Source: Nocardioidaceae bacterium
GTDB lineage: Bacteria; Actinomycetota; Actinomycetes; Propionibacteriales; Nocardioidaceae
Direction of reading: 5' to 3'
DNA: 64,000 nucleotides
Assembly (NCBI GenBank): GCA_030655315.1
Contig: JAURVT010000006.1
Coordinates: 1-64,000 of the forward strand
A program made the translations under genes and the position numbers. How positions within the stretch are numbered: the stretch's first letter is position 1; each line of letters starts with the position of its first letter. Below are positions 17,487 through 25,503 of the stretch, piece by piece. The notes below the pieces were generated by a model, which did not search any database, had not been told where the DNA came from, and worked only from the letters and a program-made list of their open reading frames with translations.

Positions 17487-18964
17487 GCCGGGACCCGCTC
17501 GGCCGAGCGGCGTGCGGCGAGCAGCCGCCAGGCAGGGGCGGCCTCCTCGCGCAGGCGGACGAAGTCGGCGTACAGGCCGTCGTAGACGTCGTGCGCCCGG
17601 GGATCGGGCTCGAAGCGTCGGCCGAGCACGACCGGCGGGGCCTCGACGCCGCGGACGCGCGCCGCGACCAGGTAGGCGCCGCGGGCCCCCACCTCGGCGT
17701 CCTCGGTCCGGGTGACGGGCACGCCCGTGACGTCGGCGATGACCTGGGTCCACACGTCGTTGACGGCACCGCCGCCGCACACGCGGAGGTCTGACACCGG
17801 GGTGGCGCAGACCTCGAGGCAGTCGCGCACGACGAGCGACAGGCCCTCGACGACGGCCCGCGCGACGTGGGCCGGGCCGTGCGCGAAGGACAGCCCGTGC
17901 AGGACCCCGCGGGCGGCGGCGTCCTGGAAGGGGGCGCGCTCGCCGGCCTGGGACAGGTAGGGCAGCAGCACCAGGCCGTCCGCACCGACGGGGGCCTGAC
18001 GGGCGAGCGCCCCGAGCTCCGACGGGTGGTGCAGGCCGAGCAGGGTGCAGGCCCAGCCGATCACCTCGCCGCCGGCGAGCGTGGGGAACGCACGGACGTG
18101 CCGTCCCGGCAGGCCGGACGCGACCGTGATGCCCGTCGCGACCTCACCCACGGGCAGCTCGTCGACGACGACCTCGGTGCACAGGGTGGTGCCGAGGATG
18201 CAGCAGGCCTGGCCGGCGTCGACGGCGCCCGAGCCCAGGGCCGTGGCCACGATGTCGTAGGGCGCGAGCACCACCGGGACCCCGGACGGGATCCCCAGCC
18301 GGCCGGCGACGTCGTCGAGCACCGGGGCCGCGCGGTCGTCGTCGGCGAGGACGCGCGGGAGCAGACGGCGGGCCCACGACATCGAGAACAGGGCGATCAG
18401 CTTCTCGGAGTACGCGAGCGTGCGCAGGTCGAGGAACGGCGCCGACGCGTCGGAGGTGTCGCTCACGCGCAGACCGGTGAGGCAGGAGAAGATCCAGCCC
18501 CCGCACGTCAGGGAGGTCGCCGAGGCCGCGAGCCGGTCGGGGTCGTGCCTCTCGAGCCAGGCCAGGACGGCGTGCCCGATCCCGGACGACCCCAGGTTCC
18601 CGTTGAGCGCGAACGCCGCGTCGAGCAGCCCCTCGCGCTGCCACCGGGACACGACGTCGGCCGCGCGGCCGTCGTTCCAGAGCACGGCCGGGCCCGTGGG
18701 TCGGCCGGCGTCGTCGACCAGCCAGGCGCCGTCGCCCTGGGCGGTGACCGCGACGGCCTCGAGATCGCCGTCCAGCTGCGGGACGACCTCGGCGACGGCC
18801 GAGGCGACGGCGTCCCACACCGCGTCCATGTCCTGCTCGGACCAGCCGGGCTCGGGGTGCAGCACCTCGGTGGGACGGCGGGCGACCACGGCCTCCCGTC
18901 CGTCGGCCGCGTAGCCGACGACCTTGATCATGGTGGTGCCCGCGTCGATCGTGATCACGCTCAT
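17483..18964 (-). CDS. FGGY-family carbohydrate kinase 2
   Basis: 493 aa. Phosphate loop TIDAGTTMIKVVGY at 4-17, AVTAQGDGAWLVDD near 95, WNDGRAADVV, CCILGTTLCTEV near 265 and VCGGGAVNDVWTQ near 395. The TAQGDG and NDGRA motifs resemble erythritol kinase/L-xylulose kinase-like members, suggesting a polyol or ketose. An upstream in-frame ATG exists, but the one at 18964 begins exactly at the family N-terminus. It starts 34 nt after the permease gene. Confidence 0.9.
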   Translation of the reverse strand: MSVITIDAGTTMIKVVGYAADGREAVVARRPTEVLHPEPGWSEQDMDAVWDAVASAVAEVVPQLDGDLEAVAVTAQGDGAWLVDDAGRPTGPAVLWNDGRAADVVSRWQREGLLDAAFALNGNLGSSGIGHAVLAWLERHDPDRLAASATSLTCGGWIFSCLTGLRVSDTSDASAPFLDLRTLAYSEKLIALFSMSWARRLLPRVLADDDRAAPVLDDVAGRLGIPSGVPVVLAPYDIVATALGSGAVDAGQACCILGTTLCTEVVVDELPVGEVATGITVASGLPGRHVRAFPTLAGGEVIGWACTLLGLHHPSELGALARQAPVGADGLVLLPYLSQAGERAPFQDAAARGVLHGLSFAHGPAHVARAVVEGLSLVVRDCLEVCATPVSDLRVCGGGAVNDVWTQVIADVTGVPVTRTEDAEVGARGAYLVAARVRGVEAPPVVLGRRFEPDPRAHDVYDGLYADFVRLREEAAPAWRLLAARRSAERVPA

Positions 18965-18998
18965 CGTGGCGCTCCGTCCCTGGTCGGTGCCGACATCG

Positions 18999-20258
18999 TC
19001 ACGCACGGCCGGACGAGGCACGGGTGCGGCGTGCCGCGGAGTCCAGCGCGACGGCGAGCATCAGCACCGCGCCCGTGACCATGAAGCGGAACGACGAGTC
19101 CAGGCTCAGCAGCGTCAGACCGCTCGAGATGGACTGGATGACCAGCACGCCCAGCAGCGCGGCGAACGCGGTGCCGCGGCCGCCGAACAGGCTGGTGCCG
19201 CCGATGACCGCCGCCGCGATCGCGTTGAGGTTGACGTCGCCGCCGCCGCTGCTCTGGTTGGCCGCGGCGAGCCGCGCCGCCGCGAGGACGCCCCCGAGCG
19301 CGGCGAAGGAGGTGCAGAGCATGAAGCACGAGGTGTAGACGAGGCGGACGTTGATGCCCGCGCGACGGGCCGCCTCGACGTTGCCGCCCACCGCGTAGAC
19401 CGAGCGGCCCCACTTGGTGCGGGAGAGCAGGTAGTGCATGACGAGCACGAGCCCCACGAACAGCACGAACATCCAGCCGACGCCCCGGGTCTGGTTCAGG
19501 TAGAAGACCACGAAGCCCAGCAGGAGGAGCAGCACCGCGCTGCGCACGCCGAGGTCGGTGAGACCCCGGTGCGACAGGCCGGCCGCCGCCCGCTTGCGTG
19601 AGTGCGCGAGGCCGGTCACCAGGAGCCCGCCGGCGGCGAGGACCACGAGGACGTACGAGAGCCACGGCGGCACGAACCACAGCTGCGCGAACTTCACCAG
19701 GCCCGAGTCGAACGGGAGGTTGATCGAGCCCTGGGCGCCCAGCAGGTACAGCTGCAGGCCGAGGAAGCCCAGCAGGCCGGCGAGGGTGATGACGAAGCTG
19801 GGCACGCCGAACCGGTTGAACATCAGCGAGTAGGCGAAGCCGACCACGGCGCCCGCCAGCACGGCGGCGACGATCGCGACGACGACGGGCAGACCCTTGT
19901 CGACGAACAGGATCGCCACGATCGCCGAGGACAGCCCGCTCACCGAGCCGACCGACAGGTCGATCTGGCCGACGAGCAGCATGAAGACCACGCCGAGCGC
20001 GATGATGCCGACGCTGGCGCACTCGAGCGTGAGGTTCACCAGGTTGGCGCTCGACAGGAAGATCGGGTTGAGGGCCTGGAGCACGCCCCAGATCACGACG
20101 AGTCCGGCGACGACCGGCAGGACGCCGAGGTCGCCGTCCTTGATCCGACGGACCTGGGCGTCGACGGTGCCGCGCAGTCCGGACGACCGGCGCAGGCGCT
20201 CGTCCTGCAGGTCGGTGGCGACGGCCGTCTGCTCGGCCGGCTGGTCGGTGGTGGTCAT
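18999..20258 (-). CDS. Sugar ABC transporter permease (XylH/RbsC type)
   Basis: 419-aa inner-membrane permease with about 10 hydrophobic segments. Seen: VFMLLVGQIDLSVGS (the classic RbsC-family motif near TM3), AVGGNVEAARRAGI, and AIAAAVIGGTSLFGGRGTAFAALLG near the C-terminus. Length suits the D-xylose-type XylH subgroup. It overlaps the ATPase gene by ATGA, so the pair forms the transporter core. Confidence 0.93.
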   Translation of the reverse strand: MTTTDQPAEQTAVATDLQDERLRRSSGLRGTVDAQVRRIKDGDLGVLPVVAGLVVIWGVLQALNPIFLSSANLVNLTLECASVGIIALGVVFMLLVGQIDLSVGSVSGLSSAIVAILFVDKGLPVVVAIVAAVLAGAVVGFAYSLMFNRFGVPSFVITLAGLLGFLGLQLYLLGAQGSINLPFDSGLVKFAQLWFVPPWLSYVLVVLAAGGLLVTGLAHSRKRAAAGLSHRGLTDLGVRSAVLLLLLGFVVFYLNQTRGVGWMFVLFVGLVLVMHYLLSRTKWGRSVYAVGGNVEAARRAGINVRLVYTSCFMLCTSFAALGGVLAAARLAAANQSSGGGDVNLNAIAAAVIGGTSLFGGRGTAFAALLGVLVIQSISSGLTLLSLDSSFRFMVTGAVLMLAVALDSAARRTRASSGRA

Positions 20259-21079
20259 GACGGTGCTCCCTCGTGGGTGGTGGTGGCGCCCTGGCGCCGG
20301 GACGCACGCTGGGAGACCGCGTTGTCCGTGGCGCCGGTGATGGCCGCGATGATCTCCTCGCTGGAGACGTCCTGGACGTCGAAGACGCCGTTGTTGCGCC
20401 CGAGGCGGAGCACCGCGACCTTGTCGGCCACGGCCCGCACGTCCTCCATGTTGTGGCTGATCATGATCACGCCGAGACCGCGCTCGCGGAGCCGCTCCAC
20501 CAGGTTCAGGACCTCGGCGGTCTGGGCCACGCCGAGCGCCGCGGTGGGCTCGTCGAGGATGATCACGCGCGGGTCGCCGATCAGCGACCGCGCGATCGCC
20601 ACCGTCTGGCGCTGGCCACCCGAGAGCGACGCGACGGGGATGCGGACCGTCGGGATCTTCGCCGAGAGCTGCCGCAGCAGCTCCCAGGACCTGACCTCCA
20701 TCGCGACGTCGTCGAGCCGCAGCGCGTTGATCTCGCGGCCGAGGAACAGGTTCTCGATCACGTTGAGGTTCTCGCACAGGGCGAGGTCCTGGAACACCGT
20801 GGCGATGCCGAGGTCGTGCGCGGTGGCCGGGTCGTCGATCGTCACCGTCCGCTGCTCGAAGGTGATCGTGCCCGACGTCGGCGCGTGCACGCCGGCGAGC
20901 ACCTTGACGAGGGTCGACTTGCCGGCGCCGTTGTCGCCGACGACGGCGACGACCTGACCGGGGGCGACGTCGAGGTCGACGTCGGTGAGCGCCGCGACGG
21001 CGCCGAAGGTCTTGGAGATGGAGCGCAGCGACAGCACGCTGGTGTCGGCCGGTGCGCTCGCGGGTGCGGTGGGCGTCAT
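20255..21079 (-). CDS. Sugar ABC transporter ATP-binding protein
   Basis: 274-aa single-domain ATPase. Walker A GDNGAGKST at 48-56, signature LSGGQ at 152-156, Walker B VIILDEP at 172-178, and the switch His in MISHNM. The fused double-cassette RbsA/XylG form is about twice as long; the single-domain form is common in actinobacteria. It powers the adjacent permease. Confidence 0.93.
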   Translation of the reverse strand: MTPTAPASAPADTSVLSLRSISKTFGAVAALTDVDLDVAPGQVVAVVGDNGAGKSTLVKVLAGVHAPTSGTITFEQRTVTIDDPATAHDLGIATVFQDLALCENLNVIENLFLGREINALRLDDVAMEVRSWELLRQLSAKIPTVRIPVASLSGGQRQTVAIARSLIGDPRVIILDEPTAALGVAQTAEVLNLVERLRERGLGVIMISHNMEDVRAVADKVAVLRLGRNNGVFDVQDVSSEEIIAAITGATDNAVSQRASRRQGATTTHEGAPS

Positions 21080-21171
21080 GGGTGCCTCGGGGGTGGGTCG
21101 GGGGGTGAGGTCAGGGGTTGGTCGGGGGCAGGTGGCCGGGTCCCCTGCCGAGGGCGGGGACCCGGCGCACG

Positions 21172-22260
21172 TCAGCTGATGCCCAGCTCGGTGCAGGCCT
21201 TCGCGTACTCGCCGGTGCAGACGTCGGCGGCCTCGAGGGCGCCGGAGTCGAACAGCGCCTCCTTGATGTTGTCCCGGGTGACGACCTCGGGGGTGAACAG
21301 CTGCGAGGGGGTGTCGAACAGCGTCGCCTTGCCCTTCGGCGTCTTGCCCTGGGCGAAGTCGTAGGCGACCACGGCCGCGGCCTCGGCGACGGTCTTGATC
21401 GGCTTGGAGATGGTGTTGTACTGGTCGCCGGCGAGGATCCGCTGCGCGGCGGCGAGCTCGGCGTCGTTGCCCGTGACGGGCGGGACGGTGACCCCGGCCG
21501 CCTTGAAGGCGGCGATGGCCCCGCCGCCGGTGCCGTCGTTGGCGGCGACCACGCCCGCGATCTGGTCGGGGAACTTGGTGATCTGGCCGCTCACCCAGCT
21601 CTGCGCCTTCTCGGGCTGCCAGTCCGGGGTGTCGTACTCGGCGAGCAGGTCGATGCCGCTGGGGTCGATCGCGCTGTGGATGCCCTTCTTGATCAGGCCG
21701 GCGGCGGCGTCCGTCGGCGAGCCGTTGACCTGGAGGATGCCGCCCTCGGCCTTGGTCGCCTTCAGGTCGTCGACGAGCGACTGACCGATGAGCGCGCCGA
21801 TCTTCTCGTTGTCGAACGAGACGTAGTAATCGGCCGGGATCTTGGGGATCGGTCGGTCGTAGGCGATCACCGGGACGTCCTGGCTCTGCGCGGTCTGGAC
21901 GATCGTGGCGGCCGCCGCGGAGTCGACGGGATCGATGACCAGGGCCTTCACGCCCTGCGCCAGCGCCGAGTCGGCCTGCTGCTGCTGCTTCGAGGCGTCG
22001 GAGTCGGCGTTCTGGTAGATGACCTCGCAGCCCGGGCACAGCTCGGCGATCTTCTTCTTGAACAGCGGGCTGTCGTACTGCTCGTAGCGCGTCGAGGCCA
22101 GGTCGGGCATGAGGAACGCGATCTTGGCGTCCTCGGCCCCGCCGCCACCGCCTCCGCCACTGCCGCCGCCGTCCGAGCCGGAGCCGCAGGCACTGAGGGC
22201 GAGGGTCGTGGACAGGGCGGCGGCGACGAGCGCCGCCACACGGGTTCGGGGGTTGGTCAC
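21172..22260 (-). CDS. Sugar ABC transporter substrate-binding lipoprotein (XylF-like)
   Basis: 362 aa. N-terminal signal with lipobox LSACGS, then a Gly-rich linker, then a type-1 periplasmic-binding fold: IAFLMPDLAS, DYYVSFDNEKIG, ANDGTGGGAIAA and TGNDAELAAAQR, a pattern seen in D-xylose-binding proteins. Exported and anchored outside the membrane. The GTG at 22260 was chosen because AAGGAG lies 8 nt before it and the signal peptide begins there; a longer upstream frame is implausible. First gene of the operon; 92 nt separate it from the ATPase gene. Confidence 0.92.
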   Translation of the reverse strand: MTNPRTRVAALVAAALSTTLALSACGSGSDGGGSGGGGGGGAEDAKIAFLMPDLASTRYEQYDSPLFKKKIAELCPGCEVIYQNADSDASKQQQQADSALAQGVKALVIDPVDSAAAATIVQTAQSQDVPVIAYDRPIPKIPADYYVSFDNEKIGALIGQSLVDDLKATKAEGGILQVNGSPTDAAAGLIKKGIHSAIDPSGIDLLAEYDTPDWQPEKAQSWVSGQITKFPDQIAGVVAANDGTGGGAIAAFKAAGVTVPPVTGNDAELAAAQRILAGDQYNTISKPIKTVAEAAAVVAYDFAQGKTPKGKATLFDTPSQLFTPEVVTRDNIKEALFDSGALEAADVCTGEYAKACTELGIS

Positions 22261-22363
22261 GGTGGACTCCTTCGTCGCTGGTGATCGGTGGGCGTTCGGC
22301 ACCGGACCCGTCCGGTGCGTGCCACCGCCGACCGGCCGTGGCCGGTTCCAGGTGACGCCTGTC

Positions 22364-22392
22364 ACACTAGGTCGCTGCTGCACATATGTCCA
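22364..22392 (-). promoter_or_regulatory. Candidate promoter of the sugar operon
   Basis: On the minus strand TGGACA (22392-22387) is separated by 17 nt from TAGTGT (22369-22364), a good sigma-A-type promoter. It would give a leader of roughly 95 nt before the binding-protein gene. Confidence 0.55.
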
Positions 22393-22395
22393 GCA
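22376..22395. promoter_or_regulatory. 20-bp palindromic operator between sugar operon and SorC regulator
   Basis: The sequence TGCTG-C-ACATATGT-C-CAGCA is symmetric except at one base pair. It covers the -35 box of the sugar-operon promoter and lies 75 nt before the regulator gene, the place expected for a SorC-family operator. Confidence 0.6.
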
Positions 22396-22469
22396 CATTC
22401 GTGCCGAGGTTTTCACCGTCCCTCGCTCGCGCCGACCGCCCGACCGGACGTGCGACGATGTGACGCGAC

Positions 22470-23456
22470 ATGGACGCGCTCGCCCCGACCCCCGGACCCG
22501 ACGGCCCCGACCCCGTGGGGCGCGACGCCAACCGGTTCGCGCCCGAGCTGATGTACGCCGCGGCCACGCAGTACTACCTGGAGGACGTCACCCAGGCCGG
22601 CGTCGCCGAGCGGCTGGGCGTCAGCCGCGCGACCGTCAGCCGGATCCTCACCGAGGCGCGGCGCCAGGGCATCGTCACCATCTCGGTGCACCGGCCCGAC
22701 GGGTACGAGCGGCTCGCGGCCGAGGTGGCCGACGCCCTCGGGCTGCACGCGGTCTACGTCGTGCCCGAGGTGCAGGGCACCCAGCTCGGCCCGTGGCTCT
22801 CCCCCGGGGTGACGCGCGCGTTGACCGGCGTCGGCCTCGAGCCCGGCGACGTCCTGCTCGTCTCGTCGGGCCGCACGGTCTACGAGTGCGCGCTCGAGGA
22901 GCGCACCCGGCTGCCCGGCGTCGTCATCGCGCCGGCGGTCGGCGGGCAGGAGGACCCGCAACCGTGGTTCCAGACGAACGAGACCACGCGCGTGCTCGCC
23001 GAGCGGACCGGCGCCCGTCCCAGCTACCTCTACGCACCCGCCCTGCCCGGTCGCGAGCTGTTCGAGTCGCTGCACCGTGACCCGACCTTCCAGCGCATCA
23101 CCACGCTCTGGACCCGCGCCCGGTGCGCGCTCGTCGGGGTGGGGTCCGCGCCGCTGACGCGGACCTCGCTGCCCTCGTTCGTGCCGTCGGACGCGCCGTC
23201 GCTGCAGCGCGCCGTGGGCGACGTCTGCTCGCGGTTCTACGACCGCGACGGCCAGCCGGTGGACTACCCGGGGAGCGAGCGCATCGTCGCCACCGGGCTG
23301 GACGACCTGCGCCACATCCCCGACACCATCGCGGTCGCGGTCGGCGAGGACAAGGTGCGTTCCATCGTCGCGGCGGCCCGGGGCCGCTACTTCACCCAGC
23401 TGGTCACCGACGCGGCCACGGCCACCCGGCTGGTGCAGCAGGCACCGCGTCACTGA
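22470..23456 (+). CDS. SorC/DeoR-type sugar-binding transcriptional regulator
   Basis: 328 aa. N-terminal helix-turn-helix (about 38-62) with TQAGVAERLGVSRATVSRIL, followed by the sugar-binding domain of SorC/LsrR/CggR regulators that senses a phosphorylated sugar. Divergent from the transporter/kinase operon, with a palindrome between them, so it most likely controls that operon and responds to the kinase product. Both the regulator class and the kinases recall the LsrR/LsrK arrangement, but no LsrF or LsrG homolog is present. Confidence 0.9.
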   Translation: MDALAPTPGPDGPDPVGRDANRFAPELMYAAATQYYLEDVTQAGVAERLGVSRATVSRILTEARRQGIVTISVHRPDGYERLAAEVADALGLHAVYVVPEVQGTQLGPWLSPGVTRALTGVGLEPGDVLLVSSGRTVYECALEERTRLPGVVIAPAVGGQEDPQPWFQTNETTRVLAERTGARPSYLYAPALPGRELFESLHRDPTFQRITTLWTRARCALVGVGSAPLTRTSLPSFVPSDAPSLQRAVGDVCSRFYDRDGQPVDYPGSERIVATGLDDLRHIPDTIAVAVGEDKVRSIVAAARGRYFTQLVTDAATATRLVQQAPRH

Positions 23457-23496
23457 GTCCTCGCGCAATCCACCACACCGGGCCGTCCGGCGCGGA

Positions 23497-23508
23497 TACG
23501 GTGGGACG
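23497..23508 (+). promoter_or_regulatory. Leaderless-type -10 box before the 9-codon ORF and TetR gene
   Basis: TACGGT at 23497-23502 is followed by 6 nt and an ATG at 23509, the spacing seen at several other starts in this window. No convincing -35 element is visible. Confidence 0.5.
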
Positions 23509-23538
23509 ATGGGCTCGCTCGGGCAGGGACGGCGATGA
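23509..23538 (+). CDS. Possible 9-codon leader ORF coupled to the TetR gene
   Basis: ATG at 23509 opens MGSLGQGRR and stops at 23538; its TGA overlaps the TetR ATG (ATGA). The leaderless spacing from TACGGT suggests ribosomes would load here first and re-initiate on the regulator. This is position-based inference and the peptide may have no function of its own. Confidence 0.35.
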   Translation: MGSLGQGRR

Positions 23539-24119
23539 CGGCCGTCGACGGCTCGCCGCGCGAGCGGATCGTGACCGCGGCGCACGGGCTCTTCCTGGCC
23601 GGCGGCTACCTCGGCACCACGATGGGCGAGATCGCCACCGAGGCCGGGGTCTCGCTGCTCGAGGTGTTCGACGTGGTGGGGTCCAAGGCCGGCGCGCTGG
23701 CCGCCGTGGTCGACGAGGCCGTGGTGGGTGACGCCGAGCCCGTCGCGCTGCTCGACCGCGCGTGGGTGGCCGGGCTCGGGTCGATGTCGACGGAGGAGGC
23801 GCTGCGCAGCGTCGTGGCCAACCTCGCCGAGGCCACCGAGCGGGCCTCGCCCGTGCACGAGGTGGTCGCGAGCGCGGCGTCCGACCCCGAGGTCGGGGCG
23901 CTGCTCTCCGTGCTGCACGCGCAGCGGGTCGAGACCTGCGCGCGGCTCGCCGAGCTGGTCGCCCCGTCCCCCACCGTGGTCGACCTGCTGGCCGACCAGC
24001 TCTACGCCGTCGTCGGACCCGAGTGCTTCCACCTCCTGGTCGTGCGTCGCGGCTGGTCGCGTCGGCGCTGGGAGCGGTGGGCCGAGCAGGGGCTGACCGC
24101 GGCGCTCGCGGCCACCTGA
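23535..24119 (+). CDS. TetR/AcrR-family regulator
   Basis: 194 aa. N-terminal helix-turn-helix with RERIVTAAHGLFLAGGYLGTTMGEIATEAGVS (shown here only as its motif ends RERIV and TEAGVS) at about 8-41, then an all-helical ligand domain with no recognised class. It precedes an M20 peptidase and an MFS exporter on the same strand and may regulate that exporter, as TetR genes beside efflux pumps often do. Confidence 0.85.
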   Translation: MTAVDGSPRERIVTAAHGLFLAGGYLGTTMGEIATEAGVSLLEVFDVVGSKAGALAAVVDEAVVGDAEPVALLDRAWVAGLGSMSTEEALRSVVANLAEATERASPVHEVVASAASDPEVGALLSVLHAQRVETCARLAELVAPSPTVVDLLADQLYAVVGPECFHLLVVRRGWSRRRWERWAEQGLTAALAAT

Positions 24120-24135
24120 CGGGCCGTCGCGTCGG

Positions 24136-24147
24136 TAGCATGCGGCG
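24136..24147 (+). promoter_or_regulatory. Leaderless-type -10 box before the M20 peptidase gene
   Basis: TAGCAT at 24136-24141, then 6 nt, then ATG 24148; no Shine-Dalgarno. It lies between the TetR stop and the peptidase start. Confidence 0.55.
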
Positions 24148-25503
24148 ATGACCACGCCGCGGCCCGACGACTTCGCCGAGCTGCGCGACCGGGCCGTGGA
24201 CGCGCTCCGGGCCCTGGTGCGGATCCGCACCGTCTCCCACGCCGACCCGGCGCTGCGCGACGAGGAGCCGTTCGTGGCGGTGGTGGCCGAGCTGCGGCGC
24301 CGGTTCCCCCTCCTCCACGAGCAGCTCGAGCTCACCCCGATCCCCGGGCACGCCCTGCTGTTCCGCTGGCCCGGCCGCAGCGCCGCGCGTCCGGTGGTGC
24401 TGATGGCGCACCTCGACGTGGTCCCCGTCGACGACGCGGCGCCGTGGCAGCACCCCGCCTGGGAGGCCAGGGTCGTGGACGGCCACGTGTGGGGCCGCGG
24501 GACGCTCGACGACAAGGGCCCGCTGGTGTGCACCGCCGCGGCGGTGGAGCGGCTGCTGGCCCGCGGGTTCGTGCCCGCCCAGGACGTCTGGCTGTCCTTC
24601 GGCACCACCGAGGAGGTGTCGGGCGAGACCGCGCCGCTGGCCGTCGACGAGCTCGAGCGACGGGGCGTGCGGCCGTGGTTCGTCGTCGACGAGGGCGGCG
24701 CCGTCGCGTCCGACGCCTTTCCCGGCGTGACCCGGCCGGTGGGCGTCGTCGGCGTCGCCGAGAAGGGCACGACCACGATCGAGCTGCGGGTCGACGGCCG
24801 CGGCGGGCACGCGTCCACCCCCGCCCGGATGGACGCGACGGCCCGTGTGGCCCGAGCCGTCGTGCGACTCGACCGGAGCCCGATGCCGGTGTCGGTGCCC
24901 GCGCCGACGATCGAGCTCTTCCGCCGCCTCGCGCCCCACGCGCCGCGCCCGCTGCGGCGTCTGATGGCAGGCGCCGGGAGCCTGCGGCCGGTGCTCGCCC
25001 GCGTCCTGGTCGCGGCCGGTCCCGAGACCGCCGCGATGGCCCGGACCACCGTCGCCGTGACGACGCTGTCGGGCTCCCCCGCGCACAACGTGCTGGCCTC
25101 GACCGCCCGCGCCGGCGTCAACGTCCGCGTGATGGTGGGCGACACGGTCGACGGCGTCGTCGCGCACCTGCGCCGCGCGATCCACGACGAGAAGGTGCGG
25201 GTGTCGGTCGTCGAGAGCGGCGAGGCGAGCCCGGTCTCCCCCGTCGACGACGACGCGTTCCGGCTGCTGGAGCGCACGATCGGCGAGCAGTTCCCCGAGG
25301 CGGTGGTGGCGCCCTACGTGATGATGGCCGCCACCGACGCGCGGTTCTTCACCCGGATCTGCCCGCGGGTCTACCGGTGGTCGCCGCTGCGGATGAGCGG
25401 GGAGCAACGGGCGTCGCTGCACTCCTTCGACGAGCGCGTCGGCGTGGACGACCTCGCCGACGGCGTGCTCTGGTACGAGCGACTCCTGGTGGCGATCGAG
25501 TGA
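24148..25503 (+). CDS. M20-family metallopeptidase (carboxypeptidase/deacylase-like)
   Basis: 451-aa zinc hydrolase. Metal and catalytic residues fit the family: His88 and Asp90 in MAHLDVVP, Asp121 in RGTLDDKGP, and Glu155-Glu156 in TTEEVSGE; the dimerisation domain begins near VDGRGGHASTPA. Such enzymes cleave dipeptides or N-acyl amino acids in the cytoplasm. The stop overlaps the MFS start (GTGA), suggesting that a peptide or acylated amino acid and its transport are linked. Confidence 0.9.
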   Translation: MTTPRPDDFAELRDRAVDALRALVRIRTVSHADPALRDEEPFVAVVAELRRRFPLLHEQLELTPIPGHALLFRWPGRSAARPVVLMAHLDVVPVDDAAPWQHPAWEARVVDGHVWGRGTLDDKGPLVCTAAAVERLLARGFVPAQDVWLSFGTTEEVSGETAPLAVDELERRGVRPWFVVDEGGAVASDAFPGVTRPVGVVGVAEKGTTTIELRVDGRGGHASTPARMDATARVARAVVRLDRSPMPVSVPAPTIELFRRLAPHAPRPLRRLMAGAGSLRPVLARVLVAAGPETAAMARTTVAVTTLSGSPAHNVLASTARAGVNVRVMVGDTVDGVVAHLRRAIHDEKVRVSVVESGEASPVSPVDDDAFRLLERTIGEQFPEAVVAPYVMMAATDARFFTRICPRVYRWSPLRMSGEQRASLHSFDERVGVDDLADGVLWYERLLVAIE

